A stretch of DNA of 64,000 nt. Origin: Promicromonospora sp. AC04 (GTDB lineage: Bacteria > Actinomycetota > Actinomycetes > Actinomycetales > Cellulomonadaceae). The DNA lies in the NCBI RefSeq assembly GCF_003058225.1, contig NZ_QBUG01000015.1, forward strand, positions 1 through 64,000, in the 5' to 3' direction. The translations under genes were made by a program, and so were the position numbers. This document shows, in pieces, positions 1 through 8,245 of the stretch (within the stretch, counting starts at the first letter, position 1; each line of letters opens with the position of its first letter). The notes beneath the pieces were generated by a model. It made no database searches, had not been told where the DNA came from, and saw nothing but the letters and a program-made list of their open reading frames with translations.

Positions 1-89
1 CCTCGCAGGTCGCCAGTCAGGAACTGCACTACCGGCTTATCAACGTGCGGCGTCGTGGGTACCGACACCACGCCGATGGTGCAGATAAC

Positions 90-701
90 TCACCAGCCCC
101 GCTGACCCGTCGGGTAGGACTGGGCTCCACCTTTGATCACGAGGCCTTCGATGCCGACCGTCGAGTAGGTCTGGAACCACTCGGTGGCGACATCGCGATC
201 GGTCGTGACTGGTGAGAGGTTCAATGGCGGGCGCCAGGTAGCGGCGAGTTGCTCCAGGAGCCCGCGGCGGTCGTCGAACGCCAACGGCCGGAGGTCCTGG
301 CCCACGTGGGCTAGGACGTCGAACGCGGCGTAGGAGGCGGGGTGGCCGACGGCGTGCGCGGCGGCACTACGAGGACCGCGGCCCATGCGCGTCTGCAGAG
401 CCCCGAAGTCGAGGCGGCCGGAGGACCAGATCACCGCCTCGCCGTCGAGCACTGTCCCGGGCGTGAGCTGGTCGACGCATGCTGCCGCGATCTCGGGGAA
501 CGTCGTCGACAGGTTGGTACCGCGGCGTGACCACAGATTCGCGCCGCCCTCGTCCAGCGTGACGATAACGCGGAAGCCGTCCCACTTGGGCTCGTACCTG
601 CACCCGCCGGGCAGCGCGCCCGCGTGGGGAATCTGCTCGACGGCGCGCGCCAGGGCCACCTGGACCGGGCCAGTAAGCCCCGCAGGCAACGTTGCCGCCA
701 T
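90..701 (-). CDS. ATP-dependent DNA ligase, adenylation domain only (truncated)
   Basis: 203 residues. It reads as the nucleotidyltransferase domain of an ATP-dependent DNA ligase (LigC/LigD-ligase type), which seals nicks through an enzyme-AMP intermediate. Motif I YEPKWDGFR puts the adenylated lysine at K39. LDGEAV (85-90), AAFDVLAH (125-132) and EGLVIK (185-190) match motifs III, IIIa and IV. The frame stops at TGA just after GQRGW, where family members continue into motif V and the OB-fold, so the C-terminal third is absent. Changing frame at the stop gives VSYLHHRR, which resembles the W-V-x-x-RHR continuation, so a frameshift is possible. Without motif V and the OB-fold, ligation is unlikely. 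It may be a pseudogene at the window edge. Confidence 0.65.
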   Translation of the reverse strand: MAATLPAGLTGPVQVALARAVEQIPHAGALPGGCRYEPKWDGFRVIVTLDEGGANLWSRRGTNLSTTFPEIAAACVDQLTPGTVLDGEAVIWSSGRLDFGALQTRMGRGPRSAAAHAVGHPASYAAFDVLAHVGQDLRPLAFDDRRGLLEQLAATWRPPLNLSPVTTDRDVATEWFQTYSTVGIEGLVIKGGAQSYPTGQRGW

Positions 702-786
702 AGTCCAACAGTCACCCGCCGACGCTCACACCGCATGTCGCCGCTGACCTGCATCGTTGCTACCTCGCGGCATTCCGGACATAGAC

Positions 787-802
787 TCGAACGCATGTAC
801 TA
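787..802 (+). promoter_or_regulatory. SOS (LexA) box upstream of umuD
   Basis: TCGAACGCATGTACTA lies 24 bp before the umuD start. It keeps the left half TCGAAC exactly and partly matches the right half of the actinobacterial LexA box TCGAAC-N4-GTTCGA. Its place before a polymerase V operon makes DNA-damage control the natural inference. Confidence 0.65.
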
Positions 803-826
803 CCGCCGTGCGGTCTGGGAGGCGTA

Positions 827-1279
827 ATGCTCGCCCTGTCACCACGCCCCGCCAGCACCGCCACCATCAGCCCCACCAGCACCAACGCGCTTCGGGTCGC
901 TCCCGTCTCGGTCGCCGCAGGGTTCCCCTCCCCCGCGCAGGACTACTACGACGGCGCGATCGACCTGACCGAGATGCTCGTGCACGACCACGCGGCCACG
1001 TTCATCGTGCGCGCCGCGGGCGACTCCATGACTGAGGCCGGCATCAGCGACGGCGACGAGCTCCTGGTCGACCGGTCCAAGACACCCCGCCACGGCGACG
1101 TCGTCGTCGCCGTCCTGGACGGCGAGCTGACCGTCAAGCGCCTCGAGCTCGGCCCGCACGGCGTCGTGCTGCGCGCCGAGAACGCCCACCACCCCGACAT
1201 CACCGTGCCCGAGCTGTCCGACCTGCAAGTCTGGGGCGTGGTCACCTACTGCATCCATCATCTGCGGGGCCGCCGGTGA
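827..1279 (+). CDS. umuD: UmuD-like translesion polymerase accessory protein (S24 peptidase)
   Basis: 150 residues, the usual UmuD length. It is a LexA-fold protein that cleaves itself on RecA filaments; the shortened form activates Umu[12 protein letters not shown] (30-40) is the cleavage region, with predicted scission at A31-G32. The Ser-Lys dyad is S67 (GDSM) and K104 (VKRL). The ATG at 827 has GGGAGG about 5 nt upstream and follows an SOS box. The last codon overlaps the GTG of umuC (GTGA), so the two are translationally coupled. The N-terminal 30 residues are rich in Ser/Thr/Pro and look disordered. Confidence 0.9.
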   Translation: MLALSPRPASTATISPTSTNALRVAPVSVAAGFPSPAQDYYDGAIDLTEMLVHDHAATFIVRAAGDSMTEAGISDGDELLVDRSKTPRHGDVVVAVLDGELTVKRLELGPHGVVLRAENAHHPDITVPELSDLQVWGVVTYCIHHLRGRR

Positions 1280-2550
1280 TCGCACACGTCGACGTCAACA
1301 GCGCTTACGCGTCCTTCGAGCGGGTCTTCAACCCTGCCCTGGAGACCGTGCCCCTGGTCGTGCTGTCGAACAACGACGGCATGGTCGTCGCCGCCTCCCG
1401 CGAGGCGAAGGCGCTCGGCCTGGACCTGGGCAAGCCCTGGTTCGAGCTGCGGCCCACCGCCGCCCGGTCCGGCGTCGTGGCAGTGTCGAGCAACTACGAG
1501 CTCTACGGCGACATGTCCCGCCGCGTAATGGAGGTCCTCGAGCGGTTCACCCACGACCTGGACGTCTACTCGATCGACGAAGCCTTCCTCACCGTCGACC
1601 GGCGCACCTCCGCCGACCCGGAAGCGATGACCCGGCTCGGGCACGACATCAAGGACGCGCTCCGCCGTCTGCTCGGCGTGCCGGTGTGCGTCGGGATCGC
1701 CCAGACCCGCACACTGGCGAAACTCTCCAATCGGGCCGCGAAGAAGATCGACGACCTCAACGGGGTATGCGTCTGGCCGGCCATCGACCCCGGCTGGCGC
1801 GAGAAGCTCATGAGGGCGCTGCCGGTCTCCGAGGTCTGGGGCATCGCCTCACGCCTGGAGCGCCGCCTGGGCGGGCACGGCGTCCTGACCGTCTGGGACC
1901 TGGCCACCGTCGACCCGGCGCACATCCGCGCGCTGTTCAACGTCGTGGTCATGCGCACCGCGCTGGAGCTGCGCGGGATCGCGTGCATCGGGCCCGAGGA
2001 GGATCACACCGGGAAGAAGCAGCAGATCATCGTGTCCCGCTCGTTCTCCGAGAAGGTCACCACCACCGCCACCATGCGCCAGGCGCTGAGCATCTACGCC
2101 CAGCAGGCCGCCACCCGCCTGGTCAAGCACTCCCAGGTCGCCCACACCCTGACCACTTTTGCCGGCACCAGTCACTGGGCTCAGGACAAGCACCACCCCA
2201 CGATCACGGTCCGCCTCCCGTTCCCGACCGCCGACCCCGTCCAGCTGACCCGGGCAGCCCACCGGCTCCTGCCCCAGATCGTCGAGGGCGCCCGGTACGC
2301 ACGGGCCGGCCTCCTCCTCACCGACCTCACCCCCGCCGGAGCACAACTCCCCTTCGAGATCTTCCGCTCCCCACACGAGGACGCCGGCATCGCCACCCTC
2401 ATCGACCGCGTGCAGAAGAAGACCGGCAAGAACTCGCTCGGGCTCGGATACGGCGGCTTCCGGCCCGGTCCGTCATGGCAGATGAAACGCACCATGCTCA
2501 CGCCCCGCGCAACGACCCACTGGGCCGAGCTCACCACCGTGCGAGCGTGA
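1276..2550 (+). CDS. umuC: UmuC-like Y-family DNA polymerase
   Basis: 424 residues, full length for UmuC, the catalytic subunit of error-prone polymerase V that copies past DNA lesions. The start [17 protein letters not shown] carries the Y-family motif with the first catalytic Asp. YSIDEAFL near residue 97 carries the second acidic cluster. [20 protein letters not shown] is the conserved thumb-region signature. It is co-transcribed with umuD through a GTGA overlap and presumably controlled by the SOS box at 787. Nothing indicates truncation. Operons like this occur on actinobacterial chromosomes and plasmids alike. Confidence 0.92.
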   Translation: MIAHVDVNSAYASFERVFNPALETVPLVVLSNNDGMVVAASREAKALGLDLGKPWFELRPTAARSGVVAVSSNYELYGDMSRRVMEVLERFTHDLDVYSIDEAFLTVDRRTSADPEAMTRLGHDIKDALRRLLGVPVCVGIAQTRTLAKLSNRAAKKIDDLNGVCVWPAIDPGWREKLMRALPVSEVWGIASRLERRLGGHGVLTVWDLATVDPAHIRALFNVVVMRTALELRGIACIGPEEDHTGKKQQIIVSRSFSEKVTTTATMRQALSIYAQQAATRLVKHSQVAHTLTTFAGTSHWAQDKHHPTITVRLPFPTADPVQLTRAAHRLLPQIVEGARYARAGLLLTDLTPAGAQLPFEIFRSPHEDAGIATLIDRVQKKTGKNSLGLGYGGFRPGPSWQMKRTMLTPRATTHWAELTTVRA

Positions 2551-2575
2551 CCCCGTAACGTCGGGAGCACGCTCG
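2542..2575. terminator. Hairpin at the 3' end of umuC
   Basis: CGAGCGTG (2542-2549) pairs with CACGCTCG (2568-2575), with a CCC/GGG inner pairing. It overlaps the umuC stop and lies between convergent units. No U-tract follows, as is common in high-GC actinobacteria. Confidence 0.5.
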
Positions 2576-2799
2576 ATCCCCACGCCGATGCGCTGTGTCA
2601 CCCGGTGCCGGACGCTGTTGCCGCGCAAGGCTGCAGATGGACTCCTGAGAACCCCACGCTCTCGGCGAGTGACGCTCGCGCACTAGGAAGGCTGGGACCC
2701 GGGCCGTGCATTCGAACATGACCCGCATCGCATCGGATTTGCTCGCACCTTCCCACAGCACGCCTGTTGCGAATTCGGAACGATACAGCGAACCGCATC

Positions 2800-3452
2800 T
2801 GTGGGCATGCTCGTCGAGGTGGTTGTCGCGCAAACTCCCGCCACCGATAAGTCCGGTGACGGCGGCACCGCCAGCACATCCGACATACGACCACGCACAT
2901 GGGCTCCGGCGGCGGAGGGTCAGGCGCGGGATACCTTGGCCGGGTGCCATTCCGGTAGGCGTCGACACTGCGATCAGTGTGATGGCTCCCGCCGGTGACG
3001 TTCCGACCACTGGGGCAAGACCCACCGACGCGGCGAGGAGCACGATGGCCACGGTGACGACGCCACGTACGCTCAGCTGCCCGGTGAAACCGGTGGCGAA
3101 GTTGCCGATGACTCCGGCGACGCCGAACACCAGAAGCACGCCGGTAATCCCACTGTCCTGGACCTGGGCGACATCGCGCAGATACGGCACGAGGTAGGTA
3201 TAGCCGACGAACTGTCCGAAGAAGACCGGCATCGAGGCGAGCACGCCGACTCGTGCGTGACTGTTGCTGAACACCTTCAGCAGGGACCGCACGGTCACCG
3301 GCTCCTTCACCGGAATCTTCGGAAGGGCGAAGAACTGGGAACTCGGAGATGACCAGGGTCAGCGATCCCGCCCCGATGGCACCGACGGCGCCCCACGCGC
3401 TGCGTGTGCTCTTCTCGTTGTTGGCGCCCCGCCGCCCCACCTGTTCTGTCAC
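2800..3452 (-). pseudogene. Decayed MFS transporter (drug/sugar efflux type)
   Basis: The minus strand starts with GTG at 3452 and encodes a cytoplasmic N-terminus and first membrane helix (GAGSLTLVISEF). It then runs straight, in a different frame, into the central-loop region of MFS permeases (FALPKIPVKEPVTVRSLLK, about 3330-3290) and helices 7-10 (VGVLASMPVFFGQFVGYTYL and beyond). Helices 2-6 are missing, so an internal deletion plus frameshift joined the two parts. Past about 2960 the frames are scrambled and no C-terminal helices can be read. Two copies of a TetR-type operator motif remain upstream, so it was probably an efflux pump of the TetR regulon here. Confidence 0.7.
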
Positions 3453-3474
3453 GGGGCGTGACGCTACGCAATCT

Positions 3475-3488
3475 GTACCGTTCGTTCC
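3475..3488 (+). promoter_or_regulatory. TetR-type operator motif, copy 1
   Basis: GTACCGTTCGTTCC matches 12 of 14 bases of the copy before the TetR gene (6283-6296). It lies 23 bp upstream of the start of the MFS pseudogene. Confidence 0.5.
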
Positions 3489-3539
3489 AATTAAGGCTGG
3501 GCGGCTCGCAACGGTGCAGCATCTGGTCGCGTCTTATTC

Positions 3540-3588
3540 GTAACGTTCGGTACAGTACCTCTCGGGGGCATGCCACCGAGAGGTACTG
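3540..3588. promoter_or_regulatory. TetR-type operator copy 2 joined to a 13-bp inverted repeat
   Basis: GTAACGTTCGGTAC (3540-3553) is a second operator motif, nearly identical to the copy upstream of the MDR gene. It abuts a perfect inverted repeat, CAGTACCTCTCGG (3553-3565) and CCGAGAGGTACTG (3576-3588), with a 10-nt spacer. The whole block ends 22 bp before the secreted protein gene, so it could be a composite operator or an RNA hairpin in its leader. Confidence 0.5.
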
Positions 3589-3610
3589 CCACAACGTTGA
3601 GGAGATTCTT

Positions 3611-4576
3611 ATGCGCAACGGCACCTCAGCACTCCGAGCCGTCCTGGCCACTGCCATGGCCACCCTCCTGACCACAGCTCCACTGGCACAGGCAGCGACC
3701 TGGCCGGTCATCCACCCACGAGTGCACAGTTACTTCGACCTGAGCACCGGACAACAGCCCGAGAACATCGTGGCGCTGCCTGGTGAGGAAGTGGAGCTGA
3801 GCTTCGCCGGCAGCAGGCAGGTCGCCCGGATCCGCCCCGACGGATCTCTAACTCTGCGCGGCACTCTGCCTTTGCCACCGGATGGCGGCACAAGCACCCC
3901 CGTGCTCGGGACGGCCATCGCCACCGGTCTCGTGCACATGGGAAACGGTGATTCCTACGTTGGCTACGCCGCCGGATCTCCGACACACACCGGCATCTGG
4001 AGGATCCGCGACGGTGCGCCGCCAGTGCGGATAGCGGCGCTCCCGGCAGCCAGCTTCCCCAATGGCATGGCAGCCGACGAGAACGGAAAGACCTTGTTCG
4101 TCGCCGACTCGGCGCTCGGCGTAATCTGGCGAATTCCCTTGTCCGGCAACGCTCCGACCAAGTGGCTGGACGCACCAGAACTGAAGCCCTCAGGATTCCT
4201 GGGAGCCAACGGGCTCCGAGTCCACCAGGGCAGCCTGTGGGTGACCAATATGGACCATGGCACGCTCGTCCGAATCCCGTTCCAGCGGGGCGGCACGGCG
4301 GGAGTACCGGAAATCCGGGCCAGCGGGCTCGACGGGATCGACGACTTCGCCTTCGTCGGCCGATCCCAGACCGTGGTCGCAGCCCTGAATGGAGCAAATC
4401 AGGTGGCTCTTGTCGATCCGGACGGCACGCACCAGGTTGTACTCACAGCCGCTGACGGCCTCACCGGTCCCACTTCGGTCGCGATACACGGCAGCACGCT
4501 GTGGGTCACCAGCGCAGCGTTCGTCATCCAGCGGGACCCAAACCTTCTGAAGGCTCGCATCGTCGCCCGCGGCTGA
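3611..4576 (+). CDS. Secreted SMP-30/NHL-like beta-propeller protein
   Basis: 321 residues. The N-terminus has a positive start, a hydrophobic core and an A-x-A-like site (LAQAA, about 25-29), so it is a predicted Sec-exported protein. The rest repeats blocks such as PNGMAADENGKTLFVADSAL, GANGLRVHQGSLWVTN and GPTSVAIHGSTLWVTSAAF, typical of SMP-30/gluconolactonase-like propellers that often hydrolyse lactones or bind metal. No active-site assignment is made. The ATG at 3611 was chosen for the GGAG about 10 nt upstream and the signal peptide; the longer open frame upstream is not used. TetR-type motifs precede it, and an amidohydrolase follows. Confidence 0.75.
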   Translation: MRNGTSALRAVLATAMATLLTTAPLAQAATWPVIHPRVHSYFDLSTGQQPENIVALPGEEVELSFAGSRQVARIRPDGSLTLRGTLPLPPDGGTSTPVLGTAIATGLVHMGNGDSYVGYAAGSPTHTGIWRIRDGAPPVRIAALPAASFPNGMAADENGKTLFVADSALGVIWRIPLSGNAPTKWLDAPELKPSGFLGANGLRVHQGSLWVTNMDHGTLVRIPFQRGGTAGVPEIRASGLDGIDDFAFVGRSQTVVAALNGANQVALVDPDGTHQVVLTAADGLTGPTSVAIHGSTLWVTSAAFVIQRDPNLLKARIVARG

Positions 4577-4761
4577 CTCAGCCAGCTTCGCTCCCACAGC
4601 GGAGGTTCGGCACCGCGCCGACAGCCGAGCCGACGATGACGATGGCGATCCGGCCGCTATCCCGCATGACGCTGGCCGCGACCCGCACGAGCGCACTCGA
4701 CCTACGCCAGGATGCGTCGTCCTGACGGCCGTTGATCTTCGAAAGAACAAAGGACTCCGCA

Positions 4762-6135
4762 ATGTCACCGACCGAAGTTGACGCTCAGCTCGACCGGATC
4801 CTCGCGCGCGAGACTGACCCAGAACGGCGCATCGTCCTGCGCGGGGCGCACATCGTGACGATGGATGACCGCGGCACGTTCGTCGGTGATCTCCTGGTGC
4901 GTGGTGGCGTGATCGAGGATGTTGTGCCGGGCAGCATCGGGCACGTCGACGGCGGGCTCGTCATCGACGCGACCGATCGCATCGTCATCCCCGGCTTGAT
5001 CGACTCGCACGTGCACGCCTGGGAAGGGCAGCTGCGGGGGATCGCGCCGGACGTGCCGTTCCAGTCGTACATGGCGATCGCCCACGGCGGCCTGGCGCCG
5101 CACTACACGCCGCAGGACATCGCGATCGGGCAGACCGTGACGGCGATGCAGGCGATCAACGGCGGTACGACGACGATCGTCGACAACAGCCACAACTCCC
5201 GGACCTCGGAACACTCGGACGCCGCCATCGATGCACTCCTCGCCTCCGGCATCCGTGCGGTCCACGCGGCTGGCTCACCGACCGTTACTTCGCCGTCAGC
5301 ATTGCCTGCTGACGTGCTCCGCCTGCGTGACAGCCTCGCCGGACGCGGGCACGGCCGTGTGACGGTGCGTCTCTTCGACGTCGCGCCGTCACTGGAGACT
5401 TGGCGGTTCGCCGCCGAGCACAGCCTCGACGTCTCCTCCGAGGTGGCCATGGGCATGCCAGGGCTCGAGGACGCCCTGGCATCCGACCTGCTGGGGCCGG
5501 CCCACACGCTCAACCATTGCGCGGGGCTGACCACGGACATGTGGCGCCGTATCGCGGACGCCGGGGCAGCGGTAAACCTCGCACCCCGGTCTGACCCGCA
5601 CTACGGGCTCGGCGCCTCGGTACCTGTCATGGACGCAGGCGCAGCAGACGTCCAGGTGGGGATCAGCTCCGACAACGAACTGAGCTACGCCCACGACATG
5701 TTCACCGAGATGCGGGTGCTGCTCACCGTCCAGCGCGGGCTCGCCTTCGCACGGGCCGCAGCGGGTGATCCTGGGCCCGTACCGTACGGGGTCCTGGACG
5801 TGCTGCGCGCAGCGACTGTCGGTGGTGCCCTCAACGCGAATCTCGCCCACACCATCGGGACGCTGACGCCGGGCAAGAAGGCCGACTTCGTCGTCCTGAC
5901 GACGAACACCGTCAGCACGTCCCCGTGGGGATCGGTGCACGGCACCGTCGTGAACTTCTCGTCCGCCGCCAACGTGGAGGCCGTCTTCATCGACGGACGC
6001 GTCAAGAAATGGGCCGGTGAACTGGTCGGATTCGACCTGCCAGACATCAACACCCAGGCCGAACGCTCCCGCGAGCAGCTGCTGTCCGCCTACGGATCGC
6101 AACTCGCCGAGGTGCGCGCCGGCCTTCACAGTTGA
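4762..6135 (+). CDS. Amidohydrolase family protein (TRZ/ATZ, deaminase-like)
   Basis: 457 residues, the usual length for cytosolic metal-dependent hydrolases of the chlorohydrolase/deaminase branch. The composite beta-sandwich flanks a TIM barrel. Metal motif HVH is at 83-85 (GLIDSHVHAWEG), H252 is in LNHCAGL and D304 in SSDN. At the strand-5 position, where a His normally precedes a Glu, I read LDVSSEV, so one ligand may be missing. The ATG at 4762 has AAAGGA 8 nt upstream. The substrate cannot be told; the neighbours (secreted propeller, TetR, quinone-reductase-like enzyme) suggest turnover of a xenobiotic or lactone/amide. Confidence 0.8.
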   Translation: MSPTEVDAQLDRILARETDPERRIVLRGAHIVTMDDRGTFVGDLLVRGGVIEDVVPGSIGHVDGGLVIDATDRIVIPGLIDSHVHAWEGQLRGIAPDVPFQSYMAIAHGGLAPHYTPQDIAIGQTVTAMQAINGGTTTIVDNSHNSRTSEHSDAAIDALLASGIRAVHAAGSPTVTSPSALPADVLRLRDSLAGRGHGRVTVRLFDVAPSLETWRFAAEHSLDVSSEVAMGMPGLEDALASDLLGPAHTLNHCAGLTTDMWRRIADAGAAVNLAPRSDPHYGLGASVPVMDAGAADVQVGISSDNELSYAHDMFTEMRVLLTVQRGLAFARAAAGDPGPVPYGVLDVLRAATVGGALNANLAHTIGTLTPGKKADFVVLTTNTVSTSPWGSVHGTVVNFSSAANVEAVFIDGRVKKWAGELVGFDLPDINTQAERSREQLLSAYGSQLAEVRAGLHS

Positions 6136-6282
6136 TGGGGCCCGGCCCCCTGTTGGAGCGTGCGAGGCAGGAGGACGAGACTCAACAGGCCCAGCATCAG
6201 AGGCTAATCTGGGCTGAAAGCGGACCGGCTGTGGCGCCAGCTGGCCCCCGTAGCCAGACGCCAGTGGCGCGCGCCTCAGAAC

Positions 6283-6311
6283 GTACCGTCCGGTCCAGAA
6301 ACTGTTACCGT
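6283..6311 (+). promoter_or_regulatory. TetR promoter with operator motif (copy 3)
   Basis: GTACCGTCCGGTCC (6283-6296) has dyad halves GTACCG and CGGTCC and overlaps the -35 position. A -10 element TACCGT (6306-6311) lies 6 nt before the ATG, which predicts a leaderless transcript and autoregulation. Confidence 0.55.
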
Positions 6312-6317
6312 GGGTTG

Positions 6318-6935
6318 ATGGCGAGACCACGGGACTTTGTCGAGGCGGATGTTGTGCGTGCGGCACGAAACCAGTTCGCCGAGACCGGCTACGGCGGGAC
6401 GTCCGTCGTGGATCTGACCACGGCGACCGGCCTCGGCAAGGGCAGCCTGTACGGCGCTTTCGGTGACAAGCACCAGCTTTTCGTGCTCGCGTTCGAAAGC
6501 TACTGCGACGATGCCGAAGCGAACGTGCGTTATGAGCTGCTGGAATCACCGGGCAAAGCCATCCACCGGATCCGGGCCCACGTCATCGGCACCGCCAAGG
6601 ACATCGTCGCCGACACGACGCACCGAGGATGCTTGCTCGCCAGGAGCACCGCCGAACTGGCCAATCGGGACGCCGCGGTCGCGAGCCGCGCACTCAGGAC
6701 CTTCGTCGTTCTCGAAGACCTCCTCACCCAAGCCGTGCAGGAGGCGCAGGCGGACCGGGACATCGACCCCACCGCCGACGCCCGTGAACTTGGCGGCCTC
6801 CTGCTTGCGGTACTGCGCGGAATGGAGGCACTGGGCAAGGCGGGCGTACCCCGAGATTCTCTGATGAGGACCGCCGAGACAGCACTCAGGACACTTCCTC
6901 CCGGACGAGGACGCCGTACCACCACAGCTTCCTGA
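6318..6935 (+). CDS. TetR/AcrR family transcriptional regulator
   Basis: 205 residues. The N-terminal TetR helix-turn-helix covers about 10-55, with GYGGTSVVDLTTATGLGKG followed by SLYGAFGDKHQLF, the recognition helix region. The C-terminal part (THRGCLLARSTAEL) matches TetR_C ligand domains of the same subgroup as the TetR at 14965. The ATG at 6318 was chosen because MARPRDF is the family N-terminus and a -10 box sits 6 nt upstream. It probably represses itself, the MDR oxidoreductase (operator at 8022) and the genes near 3.5 kb (operators at 3475 and 3540). The ligand is unknown; electrophiles or quinones are a guess from the neighbours. Confidence 0.85.
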   Translation: MARPRDFVEADVVRAARNQFAETGYGGTSVVDLTTATGLGKGSLYGAFGDKHQLFVLAFESYCDDAEANVRYELLESPGKAIHRIRAHVIGTAKDIVADTTHRGCLLARSTAELANRDAAVASRALRTFVVLEDLLTQAVQEAQADRDIDPTADARELGGLLLAVLRGMEALGKAGVPRDSLMRTAETALRTLPPGRGRRTTTAS

Positions 6936-6955
6936 CGTCGTATAGCTACGTAAGG

Positions 6956-7969
6956 TCAGTTTCCGGCGTGTTCGCGGCTTGTGAGCAGCACCGTGCCCAC
7001 CCTTCCCGGTCGCTGGGCATGCTCCAAGGCTTGCCGGAAGTCGGCCAGGTCGAACTCGGCTGCCACTTCCAGCAGCTCGGGTTGTGATCGCGCCAGTTCC
7101 AGCGCGAACTCCGTATCGGCCGCTCGGACCGGGTCGGGAAGACCGGCCCAGCGACCGACGCTGACGCCCCGCACGACGATCTCGCGTCCCACGAGGTCAA
7201 GCGTCGGCACGGTCATCGCCTGCCCCGACAAGGAGCCGTACTCGATCAACGAGCCTCCCGGCGTCAGCAGCCCGAGGAGCTCCATGGGCAATTCCCCACC
7301 GACGGCGTCGACTACTGCCCGCACCGGCCGATCATCCACTTGCTTGCGGACCACCTCACGCCAGTCGGTATCGGAGGTGGAGACCACTGGAGTGCCCGGG
7401 AACCGCTCGGCGAAGTCGAGCGCGCCCGCCTCGCTGCGTACGAGGCTGATCACTTCGGCGTCGTGAGTTCGGATCGCCGAGGTGATCAGTTTGCCGACCG
7501 ACGATCCAGCCGCCGTTTGGATGATCGGCCCGTCGACTCCCGCCTGCCCACCACCGCCTTCGAACACGGCCCGCATGATCATGCGCATGGTCAGCGGGTT
7601 GACCAGCATCAAGCTCGCGGCAGTGTCCTCGACATCATCGGGCAGCGGCACCACGAACCGTGCATCGGCGAGGACGAACTCTCCCCATGCTCCCTGGACG
7701 GGATAGAAGGCGACGCGCTGACCAATGGCGAGCGTGCCGACGTCGTTACCCAGCGCGTCGACCACGCCCATGCCCTCATGGCCTGGCACGCGGCCGCCGG
7801 TCGGCTCGTTCGCCTGGCCGATGATGCCGAGCAAGTCGCCAGGGTGAATGGGCCGGACGAGCACCCTGATCCGCACCTGACCGGCTGCGGGGTCATCTCC
7901 CGCCGCGGCTTCATCCAGCCTCAGCACTTCGCCTGGCTCACCGTGGAAGTCATGCACAATGCGGCGCAT
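6956..7969 (-). CDS. MDR-superfamily zinc-independent oxidoreductase (quinone/enoyl reductase-like)
   Basis: 337 residues. The N-terminal GroES-like fold (VPGHEGMGVVDALGNDV, about 59-75) and a Rossmann domain with AAGSSVGKLITSAIR in place of the usual GxGxxG loop are typical of trans-2-enoyl-CoA reductase and quinone oxidoreductases that use NADPH. No catalytic or structural zinc cysteines are seen. The ATG at 7969 has GAAGG about 8 nt upstream. It is convergent with the TetR gene and carries a matching operator 53 bp upstream, so it is likely the TetR-controlled detoxification enzyme. Confidence 0.82.
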   Translation of the reverse strand: MRRIVHDFHGEPGEVLRLDEAAAGDDPAAGQVRIRVLVRPIHPGDLLGIIGQANEPTGGRVPGHEGMGVVDALGNDVGTLAIGQRVAFYPVQGAWGEFVLADARFVVPLPDDVEDTAASLMLVNPLTMRMIMRAVFEGGGGQAGVDGPIIQTAAGSSVGKLITSAIRTHDAEVISLVRSEAGALDFAERFPGTPVVSTSDTDWREVVRKQVDDRPVRAVVDAVGGELPMELLGLLTPGGSLIEYGSLSGQAMTVPTLDLVGREIVVRGVSVGRWAGLPDPVRAADTEFALELARSQPELLEVAAEFDLADFRQALEHAQRPGRVGTVLLTSREHAGN

Positions 7970-8021
7970 CTCTTGCCTTCTTTCCCTTTCGCCAGGCCGC
8001 TCCGGCCTGCCTTCCCATTAT

Positions 8022-8035
8022 GGACCGTACGTTAC
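8022..8035 (-). promoter_or_regulatory. TetR-type operator motif, copy 4
   Basis: Read on the minus strand it is GTAACGTACGGTCC, 12 of 14 identical to the copy at 3540. It contains the short dyad CCGTA-N3-TACGG and lies 53 bp upstream of the MDR gene. Confidence 0.5.
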
Positions 8036-8245
8036 GGAATGGCTACCGGGGTGACCAACAACACCGCGGAACTCCCCCGCCGTGGCGTGCGCTCCCTTCC
8101 CAGGACGCGCGGGTAACCCACGCCGCGCCGCTCCCCTTCGAATCGCCCGGTCAACAGCGCCCGCTTGCCGTCCAGCGCGCCGGCACCGTTGGAGACACCC
8201 CGAGCCAGTTGCTCCGCGGCTGCTGCTCCTGCCGGTCTGTGCGGA

